Source of the DNA: Bacteroidota bacterium
Lineage (GTDB): Bacteria > Bacteroidota > Bacteroidia > Chitinophagales > UBA2359
Assembly (NCBI GenBank): GCA_020631155.1
Contig: JAHDHV010000014.1
Coordinates: forward strand, 1-37,879
Direction: 5' to 3'
DNA: 37,879 nucleotides
Shown here: positions 27,767-36,144 of the stretch, one piece after another
How positions within the stretch are numbered: the stretch's first letter is position 1
How the letters are laid out: each line of letters starts with the position of its first letter
Translations under genes and position numbers: made by a program
The notes under the pieces: generated by a model
Database searches by the model: none
What the model saw: the letters and a program-made list of their open reading frames with translations, nothing else
What the model was told of the DNA's origin: nothing

Positions 27767-28588
27767 ATGAATTATATAAAATATATACTACTTACAATGG
27801 TGATTATCAGTTGTACAGTAACTTCCTGTACCAAAGATCATCGAGAACTTATTACGCCTCAAAATGAAGTCTATGGGGCTGCTCTCCCTGTTATTAGCGA
27901 TCAGGTAGGTTCTATTTTCGACTTATTAGACCTAGACAACTCTAAAGTTAGCTTTACTGTTGCAGGAGAAGGTGAGGCAACTGTTAACGGTGTTACCTTA
28001 AAAAAACGATTGAATGGCGGTGCTGAGGCCGACCATGCTACAGTAAGCGGTTCTTCCGCTAATTTTGAAATCACTGCTGCTGATGCGGTACAAGGCTTAG
28101 GTATTGGAACTGGTGATTTAAAAATTGGAGATGTGTTTGAATTTCTTGTTTTATTAAATACAGATAAAGGCACTTTTCGCTCCAATAGAAATATAGCAGT
28201 TAGAGTAAGCTGCTCGTCTGATATTGGAGGCAACTATGGTGCAGTAACAAGCGGTGTTTCTACAGATGGTTGTTGCTTAGACCCTGTAGAAAATTTTGCT
28301 GGTAGTGTTACTTTAGCAAATAATGGTGGAGGCGAATATACTTTATCCGATTATTCAGGTGGTTTATACCTAGAATGGTATGGTGTATATGGCATTACTG
28401 CTGATACTGATGTTACTGTTACACTTGTTGATGTTTGTAATGAACTAAGTTTTGCAGGTGGTTCTACCGAAGCTTTTGGTGCAACGCTCTCTGCCGCAGG
28501 TGCTAGATCACCAGACACAGGTATCATTACCTTAGAATGTACCAATGGATGGGGCGACACTTGGAGCATGACGCTTACTCCAGAGTAG
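27767..28588 (+). CDS. Lipoprotein accessory to the SusC/SusD pair, family not recognised
   Basis: The signal peptide ends VTSC (C21; C16 is an alternative), so this is a lipoprotein. The mature 250 residues are beta-rich, acidic and low in Lys. Features are FDLLDLDNSKVSFTVAGEGE, a repeated SGSSANFEI/GTGDLKIGD pattern, and five cysteines in the second half, including a CC pair in DGCCLDP. Its position after SusC and SusD, though 356 bp away, and its lipid anchor suggest a surface ligand-binding accessory comparable in role to SusE/SusF. I do not recognise a named domain. It may be transcribed separately. A perfect terminator follows. Confidence 0.8.
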   Translation: MNYIKYILLTMVIISCTVTSCTKDHRELITPQNEVYGAALPVISDQVGSIFDLLDLDNSKVSFTVAGEGEATVNGVTLKKRLNGGAEADHATVSGSSANFEITAADAVQGLGIGTGDLKIGDVFEFLVLLNTDKGTFRSNRNIAVRVSCSSDIGGNYGAVTSGVSTDGCCLDPVENFAGSVTLANNGGGEYTLSDYSGGLYLEWYGVYGITADTDVTVTLVDVCNELSFAGGSTEAFGATLSAAGARSPDTGIITLECTNGWGDTWSMTLTPE

Positions 28589-28655
28589 ACTTGATACTTG
28601 AGATAATTAACTCAATGTTAATGTCTCCTAATTTATTTGATAAGCAAAAACTAAA

Positions 28656-28687
28656 AAAGGGATGATCAGTTATCTGATCATCCCTTT
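28656..28687. terminator. Bidirectional terminator, perfect 14-bp stem
   Basis: AAAGGGATGATCAG pairs perfectly across a 4-base loop with 28674-28687. A-rich sequence precedes it and T-rich sequence follows, so it can serve both the SusC/D locus and the convergent DUF4442 gene. Confidence 0.88.
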
Positions 28688-28743
28688 CTTTTATTCAAAT
28701 TATTTTATGCCAAATATAATTATTCTTTTTAAACTTCTACTCA

Positions 28744-29283
28744 CTAGCTTTTTTTCTTAAGCGACCAATTAAATGTAAAGCGAGCAACAACTACGCCCTC
28801 CTCATTGGTGCCAACTGTATTCACTTTAACTGTAACCGCTTCTCCTGTAGTAGCTGCCTTTTCTACCGCAGCAAATATTTTTTCTCCTTCATTACAAGTA
28901 AAAGTCGTTAAATTCGTGGCTTTTTTCACAAATTCACATTCCATCTCCACAGGTAATGTTGATATATTTTGCTCACTATGGTCTACCGCCATCAACACAA
29001 TAATCCCATTGGAGAGTTCCGCAGCCATACTAAGTGCAGCAAAATAGGTAGAGCGAAAAGGGTTTTGATTTAACCAGCCAAATGGAATAGTCACTGTAGC
29101 ATGTTGGCGGTCTAAAGTGCGTACTCGAAGCCGAGCAATAAAGCCCATCGGCATTTTGTACAGCATAAACAGCCATAACTTCCAAGGATTCGTTACTCGA
29201 TTGATAAACGTTTGCATTCTCGGCGGATTTATTGCCAATTCCTGACTAACCGTTTGTGTTTTCGTATTTGTAATCGTAGACAT
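28744..29283 (-). CDS. DUF4442 hotdog-fold protein (thioesterase-like)
   Basis: The 179-residue protein matches the DUF4442 pattern: NPWKLWLFMLYKMPMGFIAR near the start, LRVRTLDRQHATVTIPF, WLNQNPFRSTYFAALSMAAE, and ELSNGIIVLMAV. This family has the hotdog fold of acyl-CoA thioesterases such as PaaI/YiiD relatives. Its substrate is unknown and a direct catalytic residue cannot be assigned. The N-terminal ~18 residues (STITNTKTQTVSQELA) are likely disordered. It lies 34 bp after the stop-proximal end of no other gene in its strand's direction; the TPR gene ends 34 bp upstream, so the two could share a transcript. Confidence 0.85.
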   Translation of the reverse strand: MSTITNTKTQTVSQELAINPPRMQTFINRVTNPWKLWLFMLYKMPMGFIARLRVRTLDRQHATVTIPFGWLNQNPFRSTYFAALSMAAELSNGIIVLMAVDHSEQNISTLPVEMECEFVKKATNLTTFTCNEGEKIFAAVEKAATTGEAVTVKVNTVGTNEEGVVVARFTFNWSLKKKS

Positions 29284-29317
29284 GATTTTTATTTTTTATA
29301 AAAAAAAAAGCTAAAAA

Positions 29318-30172
29318 CTATTGCTTCTCATATGCTTGCAATTCTATCAATGCCAAACTTACCTTAGCTTCTAGTTCCATCACCGCCCGCGTCTGTTGAT
29401 TGCGTTTGGGCAGTTGGCGAATATTATCATAAGCTCTTTGATAAGTAGCGTAAGCTTCCTCATATTGCTTGGCTTTGTGCTGTAATTCGGCCTTTCTGAC
29501 CAGCCATTTTTCATATCTTGGCAACTGCTCAATAATCCCATCAATGGTGGCAATCGCCTCTGTATAAGCCCCTTCTTTTTCCGCAATATCAACCGCATAA
29601 GAGCGCAAAACAATGTTAAAACCCAACACCTTCTCCCCTTTTTCCAGCCATTCTATTGCCGATGATATATTTGTAGAGTCTGCTTGCAAAATTGCCTTTG
29701 CTACATTAACATAATGCTCTGGCAATGGTCGGTTTGTGTGTTCCAAAGCTGTTTGAAAATCAATAACGGCTAATGAGTCTTGCTCTGCTTGCATATACAA
29801 TGCTGCTCGTGTCATCAATCCGTCTATATGCTTCGGCGCAGTTTCTAAAAAGCGATTGATAAAACGTAACGCAGATTGAGTATATTGAAAAGCCGCGAAT
29901 AACTTGGCATAATGATAAGGCAAAACCGCTGCTGTAGGTTCTAATGTTTCGGCGATTTGCAAATCTTGAAAAGCTAAATCAAAATTTTCATCTATACGAT
30001 AGTAAGAAGCTCTTTTAATATACAAAGCTGCATCTTTAGGCGATTTTTCAATTTCTGCCGTTACTATTTTTATTTTTTCATGAATTGGCCCATGCGCCCA
30101 GCTTATTGTGGAAGGTAAAAAAAATAAACTGCTAATGCTTATTAGTATTAAATAACTATGTAAAAATCTCAT
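29318..30172 (-). CDS. Secreted TPR-repeat protein
   Basis: Starting at ATG 30172 the protein opens with a clean signal peptide (MRFLHSYLILISISSLFFLP, cleavage near SWAHG). The longer frame from 30211 would put 13 residues encoded by repeat R1 and its flank in front and spoil the signal. The ~260-residue mature part is built of helical tetratricopeptide repeats: AALYIKRASYYRIDENFDLA, then ALRFINRFLETAPKH, GLMTRAALYMQAEQDSLAV and KQYEEAYATYQRAYDNI. TPRs act as protein-binding scaffolds; the partner is unknown. It probably lies in the periplasm. Confidence 0.85.
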   Translation of the reverse strand: MRFLHSYLILISISSLFFLPSTISWAHGPIHEKIKIVTAEIEKSPKDAALYIKRASYYRIDENFDLAFQDLQIAETLEPTAAVLPYHYAKLFAAFQYTQSALRFINRFLETAPKHIDGLMTRAALYMQAEQDSLAVIDFQTALEHTNRPLPEHYVNVAKAILQADSTNISSAIEWLEKGEKVLGFNIVLRSYAVDIAEKEGAYTEAIATIDGIIEQLPRYEKWLVRKAELQHKAKQYEEAYATYQRAYDNIRQLPKRNQQTRAVMELEAKVSLALIELQAYEKQ

Positions 30173-30194
30173 AAGTTGTTGGATAAATGAACAA

Positions 30195-30298
30195 TAAGTA
30201 GGTAGACACAATTAATGCTATAATAGTAAAAGACTAAACTGCTCATTCCTAATACTTTAGCACAAAATTGTGTACCATTAAATAGTGCTTGGCACTTA
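30195..30298 (-). repeat. Dispersed 104-bp repeat R1, copy B
   Basis: The minus strand reads TAAGTGCCAAGCACTATTTA through GAGCAGTTTAGTCTTTTACT to CTACTTA. It differs from copy A (7035-7138) at 11 of 104 positions by my count. It lies immediately upstream of the TPR gene start and could carry its promoter or leader. Confidence 0.85.
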
Positions 30299-30392
30299 GT
30301 TCTACAATAGCAGTAAACGTACTCTTGTCATAGAGGTTTCATTTTTCAACAACAACCAACATAATTTTATAGATTTTTGAGTAAAAGCCCGC

Positions 30393-30734
30393 TTATACTT
30401 TTGCTCTTTTTTTATTTTTACTGTAATTCTTTTTCACTGTACTTCCTTTTTTAATCACCTTTTCAGGGGGGGCAGGAGCGTCTGATTTACTAAAAATAGC
30501 AAAAATTTGCGCCCCTAATCCTGCTAATACAAAAAAGGGAGCCAATACCGTTCTTCTAAATCCATAAAGGGTATCTTCAGGATAAGTTGTTGTTAAGTCA
30601 GGGGCATCTCCTCCGCCTACCATTAGTAAAAAACCAAGTACCATTAGCCCAATACCAATTAAAACAATGGTGAAATTTTTTTTTCCAAATAATAAATGAT
30701 GTTGATAGCTCATATTTTTATTTTTTATTGTCAT
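30393..30734 (-). CDS. DUF3098 small membrane protein
   Basis: Two membrane segments (about 18-38 and 62-84) carry the family pattern FGKKNFTIVLIGIGLMVLGF, LMVGGGDAPD, and YGFRRTVLAPFFVLAGLG. A basic Lys-rich cytoplasmic tail follows (KKGSTVKKNYSKNKKRAKV). DUF3098 proteins are conserved in Bacteroidota directly after ftsX, as here: the start at 30734 is 3 bp after the ftsX stop, indicating one transcript. A second in-frame ATG at 30713 is equally possible. Function is unknown. The undecaprenyl-pyrophosphatase gene that I recall often following this pair is absent here. Confidence 0.88.
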   Translation of the reverse strand: MTIKNKNMSYQHHLLFGKKNFTIVLIGIGLMVLGFLLMVGGGDAPDLTTTYPEDTLYGFRRTVLAPFFVLAGLGAQIFAIFSKSDAPAPPEKVIKKGSTVKKNYSKNKKRAKV

Positions 30735-30737
30735 TTT

Positions 30738-31607
30738 TTAGTATAAATCCTCTAAATTGGTGTGCATATACTTTTTAATTGCTCTACGTGTACTCCACCA
30801 TGAAATCAAAATACCAATCCCGAACAATATTAGACACACAAAAACGAATTTTCCAAAATGATTTAACAAAGCTAATTCTGGCAATCTACTTTGTAATAAT
30901 AGCTGAAAAATAGCCAGTAAAATGCAAGCAATGGCTCCGCTAATCGCTCCTTTATAAATACTTTGTTTCAAAAAAGGTTGTATAATAAATTTTTGGGTAG
31001 CCCCCACCAATTGCATACTTTTTATCAAAAAACGATTGGTATACATGGTGAGTTTAATCGTATTATTCAATAAAGTAATGGCAATTAATAGAAAAAACAC
31101 TGTTACTGCTAATAATATTAACGTAATTTTATTTGTATTTGTGTTAATTAAATCCAACAAAGTCGCCTGATAAAAAATGTCGTCTACCAAAGTTTGCTGC
31201 TTCAACTCTTCTTTTATCCATGTCAAACTATCTTCATTGGCATAATCGGCTTGCAAATAGACACTTAATGACGAAAAAAGTGGGTTGTAATTCAACACTT
31301 CTGTAAAATCTTCTTCATACTGCTCCATAAATTCCTTTGCTGCTGCTTCCTTAGAAATAAACTCAGTGCTTTTTACATAAGGCTTTTGTTTAAGGGTATT
31401 TTGTAAAGTACTTACCTTTTCCTGATTTACTACATCTTTTAATACCAAAGTCACTTCTACATTTTCCTTAAAATGTCTAGACAACTCATGGGCATGTATC
31501 AAAAAAATACCCAATACACCCAATACAAACAGTACAGCTACAATGCTGATTACTGAATAAACATAGGAAGGCTTAGAGGTATTTACTTTTATTTTGTTAC
31601 TGCTCAT
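30738..31607 (-). CDS. ftsX: FtsX-like cell-division permease
   Basis: Topology is that of FtsX: an N-terminal membrane segment (about 17-38), a ~125-residue extracytoplasmic domain (LVLKDVVNQEKVSTLQNTLK, EFISKEAAAKEFMEQYEEDF), then three membrane segments near 165-187, 215-235 and 250-275 with a conserved intervening loop (MQLVGATQKFIIQPFLKQSI). FtsX works with the ATPase FtsE to activate peptidoglycan hydrolases at the septum. At 289 residues the size is normal. FtsE is not adjacent, as is usual in Bacteroidota. The gene is followed closely by DUF3098. Confidence 0.93.
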   Translation of the reverse strand: MSSNKIKVNTSKPSYVYSVISIVAVLFVLGVLGIFLIHAHELSRHFKENVEVTLVLKDVVNQEKVSTLQNTLKQKPYVKSTEFISKEAAAKEFMEQYEEDFTEVLNYNPLFSSLSVYLQADYANEDSLTWIKEELKQQTLVDDIFYQATLLDLINTNTNKITLILLAVTVFFLLIAITLLNNTIKLTMYTNRFLIKSMQLVGATQKFIIQPFLKQSIYKGAISGAIACILLAIFQLLLQSRLPELALLNHFGKFVFVCLILFGIGILISWWSTRRAIKKYMHTNLEDLY

Positions 31608-31639
31608 TACACAATTTCATCATTTATCAAAAACAGCAA

Positions 31640-31647
31640 CAAAATTA
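31640..31647 (-). promoter_or_regulatory. Candidate -7 box of ftsX-DUF3098
   Basis: TAATTTTG on the minus strand fits TAnnTTTG and would place the transcript start about 25 bases before the ftsX ATG. The -33 element is not clear. The rest of the 31608-31952 gap holds a short repeat (31923-31934) and no gene. Confidence 0.4.
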
Positions 31648-31952
31648 CTAATTTTTACCTTGTTTTTTTGGGCTATTTAGCTTTTTAAGTACTTAGACAT
31701 AACATAGTAGTTACAAACCTCAACACAATTCACTGATTATCAAAAGCTTGCATCAAGCACAACAGTCATTTAATTTATCTAGTCACTCATTTTTTAGAAA
31801 GCAACAATTATTGATAAAAAATCAAACTTTAAGATTTAAACCTTATTTTGCTCTTTCTATGTAGGTACTACACCTTAAAAAGTTTTAAGCTCAAAAAAAA
31901 AACAAGATTTTAGCAGTTTAACTCCAAACTCTAATTTTCTAGGAAGGTGAAA

Positions 31953-32657
31953 CTATACCTCCTCCTCATCTTTCAACAAATCCTGAATCATTTCCTGATA
32001 TTGCGCTTGCAGTTGCCCCCGTAACAATTGTTCTAATTGTGGAAATTCTTTTTGCTGATAGGTAAATTGTATACAGCCATCTACCAAATAGCTAATCGTA
32101 TCGCATAAGGTTGTTAGTGTTTCCAAGATATGCGAAGTCACTAAAATAGTGGTGCCTTTTGCCCTTAGTATTTTGAGAATTTCTTTTACTTTCTCATTAC
32201 TTTCCAAATCCAAACCATTAAAGGGCTCATCCAAAATAAGTATAGGCTTGTTAAGTGCCAATACGCCAAGCAGGGCTAACTTTTTTTTCATGCCTGTAGA
32301 ATAGGTATCAATTAATTGAGTAAGGGGGAGTTCAAAAAGGCGATTCCATTGTTGGAGGTCAAATTGTGGATGATTGATTTGGAAAAGTTGTAAATACTCT
32401 TTGCCTGTAATTCGGCTATAGAAAAAAGGTTTGGTTTCTAGATAAGCAATGTTTTTTTTGCTAATTGCTTGATTATCAAATAGTATATCGCCTGTTTTTG
32501 CTTGTAATAAGCCAAAAATAGTATGCAATAAAGTGGTTTTTCCAGAGCCATTCAAACCCACAATACCGTGAATTTGGGCTTTAGGTAATTGCAAGTTCAG
32601 TTGTTGCAAAACGGTATTTTTTCCATAAGCAACACTTAAATCATTAATGATAAGCAT
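31953..32657 (-). CDS. ABC transporter ATP-binding protein
   Basis: All ATPase motifs are present in 234 residues: Walker A GLNGSGKTT, Q-loop region, signature YSTGMKKKLAL, Walker B ILILDEPFNGLD and the switch histidine in TSHILE. The sequence resembles CcmA/BcrA-like exporters that pair with ABC-2 type permeases. The start codon region overlaps the end of the upstream membrane-protein gene by 14 bp, so the two are translationally coupled and likely form one transporter. The cargo is unknown. Confidence 0.93.
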   Translation of the reverse strand: MLIINDLSVAYGKNTVLQQLNLQLPKAQIHGIVGLNGSGKTTLLHTIFGLLQAKTGDILFDNQAISKKNIAYLETKPFFYSRITGKEYLQLFQINHPQFDLQQWNRLFELPLTQLIDTYSTGMKKKLALLGVLALNKPILILDEPFNGLDLESNEKVKEILKILRAKGTTILVTSHILETLTTLCDTISYLVDGCIQFTYQQKEFPQLEQLLRGQLQAQYQEMIQDLLKDEEEV

Positions 32658-33621
32658 AAAGATAGTAATTGAGATTGTTTATAGCTTTGCGGTAGTAGCG
32701 CACTGCCATAATAAATGGTAAAGGTATAAAAAAAGGCATGATGAAGCCCATAGAAAAAAGTGCGATAAATAGGCTATTACTACTCAAATCGCTATTGGGT
32801 TCGTAGAGGGCGTATTTAAAAATGATGCTAAAAATTTGCAAGGCAAGGCTAAACAAGCTGAAATACAGGAGAATATACCAATAAGAAAAATGAAAGAATA
32901 AGAATAGTACCACCAAAGGCAAAAGTAATAACCAAAAAATAGTTAATTGATGGATGCATTTCATTCTAAGAAAAGCCTTTGCAGGCAATTGAAATACTTC
33001 TAATAATTGCCTATCTTCTCCTTCCATATAAAAAGCGTTGGTTAACCAAGTCAACAACAGTAAAGTCAAAGGCACAACCGCTATATGTGAGCTAAAAACC
33101 ACAGCAAATACATACAATAATACTGCCCAATAGCCATATTGCCGCAGTCCAGCTTTCCATTCAAACAAAGCCGCAGGCAGCCAATCAAAAGCGATGGTAG
33201 ACCGCCATTTTATAGTGGTCAAAGAAAAAGAGAGTAGTGGAATTATAAAAATTCCTGACAATAAATAAAGCAAAGACAGCCATTTTCCAAAACCAATATA
33301 GCCAAGCCAAAACGGAGCAAATAACAATAAATATTCACAAACATATAAAGGATAGGGATTCACTTGTGCAATTTTCAAAAAAAGCCCGTCTTTGCGATTG
33401 ATGTGCATAGACAGTAAGCTAAATAAAAGCACCCCAATCATCAATTTAGATTGAATTAGCTGCTCGAAAGTACCTATAAAAAAGAAAAAAATAACGGGAA
33501 ATATCAACAAACTTCTAATCCATCCAATTTCCTGTATAATTCTCAATGCTTGTTTGAAGCGTATCTGTATAAATGTTTTTATACCTGATGTATTTTGGAA
33601 TTTTGAAAGGGTATGTTTCAT
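32644..33621 (-). CDS. Multi-pass membrane protein, probable ABC permease partner
   Basis: The 325-residue protein has a basic N-terminus (IQIRFKQALR), then roughly eight hydrophobic segments (for example SLLIFPVIFFFFIGTF, YWAVLLYVFAVVFSSHIAVV, FWLLLLPLVVLFLFFHF, SMGFIMPFFIPLPFI), and a short tail. It is the first gene of a two-gene unit with the overlapping ABC ATPase. The pattern fits ABC-2-like exporter permeases, but no specific family motif is recognisable, so the permease role comes from context. Confidence 0.82.
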   Translation of the reverse strand: MKHTLSKFQNTSGIKTFIQIRFKQALRIIQEIGWIRSLLIFPVIFFFFIGTFEQLIQSKLMIGVLLFSLLSMHINRKDGLFLKIAQVNPYPLYVCEYLLLFAPFWLGYIGFGKWLSLLYLLSGIFIIPLLSFSLTTIKWRSTIAFDWLPAALFEWKAGLRQYGYWAVLLYVFAVVFSSHIAVVPLTLLLLTWLTNAFYMEGEDRQLLEVFQLPAKAFLRMKCIHQLTIFWLLLLPLVVLFLFFHFSYWYILLYFSLFSLALQIFSIIFKYALYEPNSDLSSNSLFIALFSMGFIMPFFIPLPFIMAVRYYRKAINNLNYYLYAYH

Positions 33622-33670
33622 TTTAGATTTTTGGATATTTAACTTTTAGAAATTAGCGATTAGAGACCAG
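33622..33670 (+). repeat. R3-type intergenic repeat
   Basis: Contains TAGATTTTTGGATATTTAAC and TTTTAGAAATTAGCGATTAG, shared with 35051-35110 and 37780-37858. It sits directly upstream of the permease gene. Confidence 0.6.
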
Positions 33671-33877
33671 AACCATCTATAAGTCGTTTTTTTATAGGGA
33701 AAAATTACAACCTTTACCACAAAACCTAAACTCATCTAAGATGTTTTCATTAAAATGGCTTATTTTAGAGGCTTTCTTGATTTCATCTTTTGGCTTAAAA
33801 ACAAAATCAGGACAGCCTCTTAAGCTACTTTTACCCAAAAAATCCCGTTTTTTGTAGAAAAGAACAATGTGGCTACT

Positions 33878-35047
33878 ATGAAAAAAATAATCAGTTTATT
33901 TGTGATTGTATTGTTAGGAATTTGTATCAATGCTTGCTCCTCTGATGAGCCTGATCCGATTGACGATGTGACTGACCCCATTGGCGAGAGCATTAACTGG
34001 TCGGTTTTGGCGCAAGATCAAACGCCTTATGAATTGCCTGAATCTGTTACCATGCCTCCTATTCCTACACCTGCTATTTCTTTGACACAACAAGGCGTGG
34101 AACTAGGTCGAATGTTGTTTTATGACCCTATTTTGTCAAAAGACAGCACTGTGTCTTGTGCGAGTTGTCATGGGCAAACCTTTGGATTTACCGATCATGG
34201 CAATCAGTTTAGTCAAGGCGTAGAAGGGCAGCAAGGAGCGCGCAATGCTATGTCCCTAATCAACTTGGCATGGAATGACCGTTTTTTTTGGGATGGTCGC
34301 TCGCCAAGTTTAGAGGATCAAGCCTTGCAACCTGTTCCCGATCCTGTGGAAATGCATTTGCCTTGGGAAGAGGCCATCACGCGCTTGATGCGACATCGGG
34401 ATTATCGCATCGCTTTTTATGAAGCGTTTGGCTCTCAAACTATTGATAGACAGCTGGTTGTCAATGCCATTGCTCAATTTGAACTTACCCTAATTTCCAA
34501 CAACTCACTCTATGATAAAGGCATTACTCCCGGTTCAGGTGTTTTTCTGGACGATTTAGAAGGCGATGTTTTTTTGGGAATGCAGCTATTTTTTGGGCTG
34601 CCCGGCTATGAGGAAAGAGGCGAATGTTATCACTGTCACGGCACTAATTCCACGAATCTATTTACCAATAATAGTTTTGATAATAACGGTTTAGACTTTG
34701 CCGAAACCCTCAATGATTTTAGCGATTTGGGCTTAGGAAAAGTAACAGGTCAAGCAGATGACAATGGAAAATTTAAGATTCCGAGCCTTCGAAACATCGA
34801 ATTGACCGCACCTTATATGCATGATGGACGCTTTCAAACGCTAGAAGAAGTGGTAGAGCATTATAATTCAGGCGTGAAATATGCACCCAATTTAGGGGCA
34901 ATTTTAGCTACTCGCATTGATGACGACAAGCAGTACACTGGCTTAGGGCTAACAGAGGAAGAAAAAGCAGCTTTAGTCGCCTTCCTCAAAGCATTGACAG
35001 ACACCGCTTTTGTTAATAATCCAGCTTTTAGCAATCCTTTTAACTGA
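33878..35047 (+). CDS. Di-heme cytochrome c peroxidase-family lipoprotein
   Basis: The lipoprotein signal MKKIISLFVIVLLGICINAC gives an anchored periplasmic protein. I chose ATG 33878; a GTG at 33869 adds three residues. Two heme c sites are visible, C94-A-S-C-H98 and C250-Y-H-C-H254, with the family segments FYDPILSKDSTVSCASCHGQ, RNAMSLINLAWNDRFFWDGR, and the C-terminal LRNIELTAPYMHDGRFQTLE. This is the bacterial CCP/MauG superfamily. The usual role is reduction of hydrogen peroxide with electrons from a small cytochrome or copper protein, though some members oxidise other substrates. The 390-residue length is normal. No electron donor gene is adjacent. Confidence 0.94.
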   Translation: MKKIISLFVIVLLGICINACSSDEPDPIDDVTDPIGESINWSVLAQDQTPYELPESVTMPPIPTPAISLTQQGVELGRMLFYDPILSKDSTVSCASCHGQTFGFTDHGNQFSQGVEGQQGARNAMSLINLAWNDRFFWDGRSPSLEDQALQPVPDPVEMHLPWEEAITRLMRHRDYRIAFYEAFGSQTIDRQLVVNAIAQFELTLISNNSLYDKGITPGSGVFLDDLEGDVFLGMQLFFGLPGYEERGECYHCHGTNSTNLFTNNSFDNNGLDFAETLNDFSDLGLGKVTGQADDNGKFKIPSLRNIELTAPYMHDGRFQTLEEVVEHYNSGVKYAPNLGAILATRIDDDKQYTGLGLTEEEKAALVAFLKALTDTAFVNNPAFSNPFN

Positions 35048-35050
35048 AAT

Positions 35051-35110
35051 ATGGATTTTTGGATGTTCAGATTTTTAGCTATTAGAAACTAGTTGTTAGC
35101 GATCAGAGCC
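35051..35110 (+). repeat. R3-type intergenic repeat
   Basis: Contains ATGGATTTTTGGATGTTCAG and TTTTTAGCTATTAGAAACTA then GTTAGCGATCAGAG. It lies directly after the peroxidase gene and precedes R2 copy 4. Confidence 0.6.
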
Positions 35111-35253
35111 TAGACATCATCAATCACTTTTTTGAGTTTCTTTCTCTGGGTATAAACTACTGATTATTAAATACTTTTATAAAAAATAGGCTAACTAAAA
35201 CTGTCGTTACAAAAATCATTTAACAAGAAACCAATCAGTAAAAAAGTCCGAAA

Positions 35254-35342
35254 ACGAATCACGAATCTACTAATCACGAATCTACGAACTGTCAAAGTAG
35301 CCACAAACTGTTAGGTAGAAAAACACTGTTTTGAAACATACC
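35254..35342 (+). repeat. Dispersed ~90-bp repeat R2, copy 4
   Basis: ACGAATCACGAATCTACTAA, then GAACTGTCAAAGTAGCCACA and GTTTTGAAACATACC. It ends 15 bp before the methyltransferase ATG; an in-frame TTG of the repeat (35331) could even extend that protein. Confidence 0.75.
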
Positions 35343-35357
35343 AAACTTACAACCTTA

Positions 35358-36134
35358 ATGGCATTTTATAATAAAACATTTTACGAAAAAAATTTACAAG
35401 AATATCTAGCTCCTGATAGTTATGATTTGGAAAATAAATGGGCGGCAGATGATGATTTTTACCTAGAATTAGTTAAAGGTTGTGAAGGGGAAATATTAGA
35501 TATTGCTTGTGGAACGGGAAGATTGACGCGAGCAATTGCCAAATTGGGAAAACAGGTAACAGGTTTGGATGTGATGCCTCAAATGCTAGAAAGAGCTAAA
35601 CAATTAGCTGATAATGAGGGGCTAAATATAGAATGGCTGCACTTAGATTGTCGCAACTTTGAACTTGATAAAACCTTTGATTGGATATTGATGACTAGTC
35701 ATGGCTTTCAACATTTGTTAACAGAACAAGATCAAATAGATTTTTTTACCACAATAAAAAAACATTTAACAAAGAATGGAAAATTGGCATTTGAGACAAG
35801 AAATTTAAACAATAAAACCTATGGAACACATAAAGAGATGAAATATAAAAGAAGTATTCTTAATGAAAAAAATGAAGTAATAAAGATATTTTTAAGCACA
35901 GAATATGATGAACAAACAGCTTTGGATCAGGTGAAATTTAAACGAGTAAATGAAGCAACAGGAGTAGTAAGCTTTTCAGAAATATATTTAAAATATACAA
36001 CACAAGTAGAATTAAACAGACTCTTAACCTCCTGCGGATATGAAATTGTCCATCAATTTGGTAATTGGAAAAAAGAGGCAGTTCAAGTGAATAGCCCAGA
36101 GTTGATTACGATTTGTGGTAAAGACGATTCATGA
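35358..36134 (+). CDS. Class I SAM-dependent methyltransferase
   Basis: Motif I is clear (EILDIACGTGRLTRAIAKLG), followed by the acidic post-I residue in VTGLDVMPQMLERAK, motif II-like WLHLDCRNFEL, and a later LAFETRNLNN. The fold is the Methyltransf_25/11 type; the substrate cannot be predicted. I chose ATG 35358 (MAFYNKTFYEKNL), giving 258 residues. The longer reading from TTG 35331 begins inside repeat R2 and is unlikely. The coding DNA is AT-rich like its neighbours. It stands alone and converges with mlaF, whose stop is only 10 bp away. Confidence 0.9.
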   Translation: MAFYNKTFYEKNLQEYLAPDSYDLENKWAADDDFYLELVKGCEGEILDIACGTGRLTRAIAKLGKQVTGLDVMPQMLERAKQLADNEGLNIEWLHLDCRNFELDKTFDWILMTSHGFQHLLTEQDQIDFFTTIKKHLTKNGKLAFETRNLNNKTYGTHKEMKYKRSILNEKNEVIKIFLSTEYDEQTALDQVKFKRVNEATGVVSFSEIYLKYTTQVELNRLLTSCGYEIVHQFGNWKKEAVQVNSPELITICGKDDS

Positions 36135-36144
36135 ATCGTCTCTA

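Noticed and set aside
27901-28233. 110-codon minus-strand frame within the third SusC/D-locus lipoprotein
   Set aside because: Shadow of the real gene; no start context or recognisable motif.
30173-30211. Longer start for the TPR protein
   Set aside because: It would read through the edge of repeat R1 and bury the signal peptide inside the protein.
31874-31889. Hairpin CTTAAAAAGTTTTAAG as a terminator for the ABC ATPase gene
   Set aside because: On the minus strand the T run precedes the stem instead of following it, so it lacks terminator layout.
35331-35357. N-terminal extension of the methyltransferase from TTG
   Set aside because: It is encoded by repeat R2 copy 4 and the ATG at 35358 gives a normal start.
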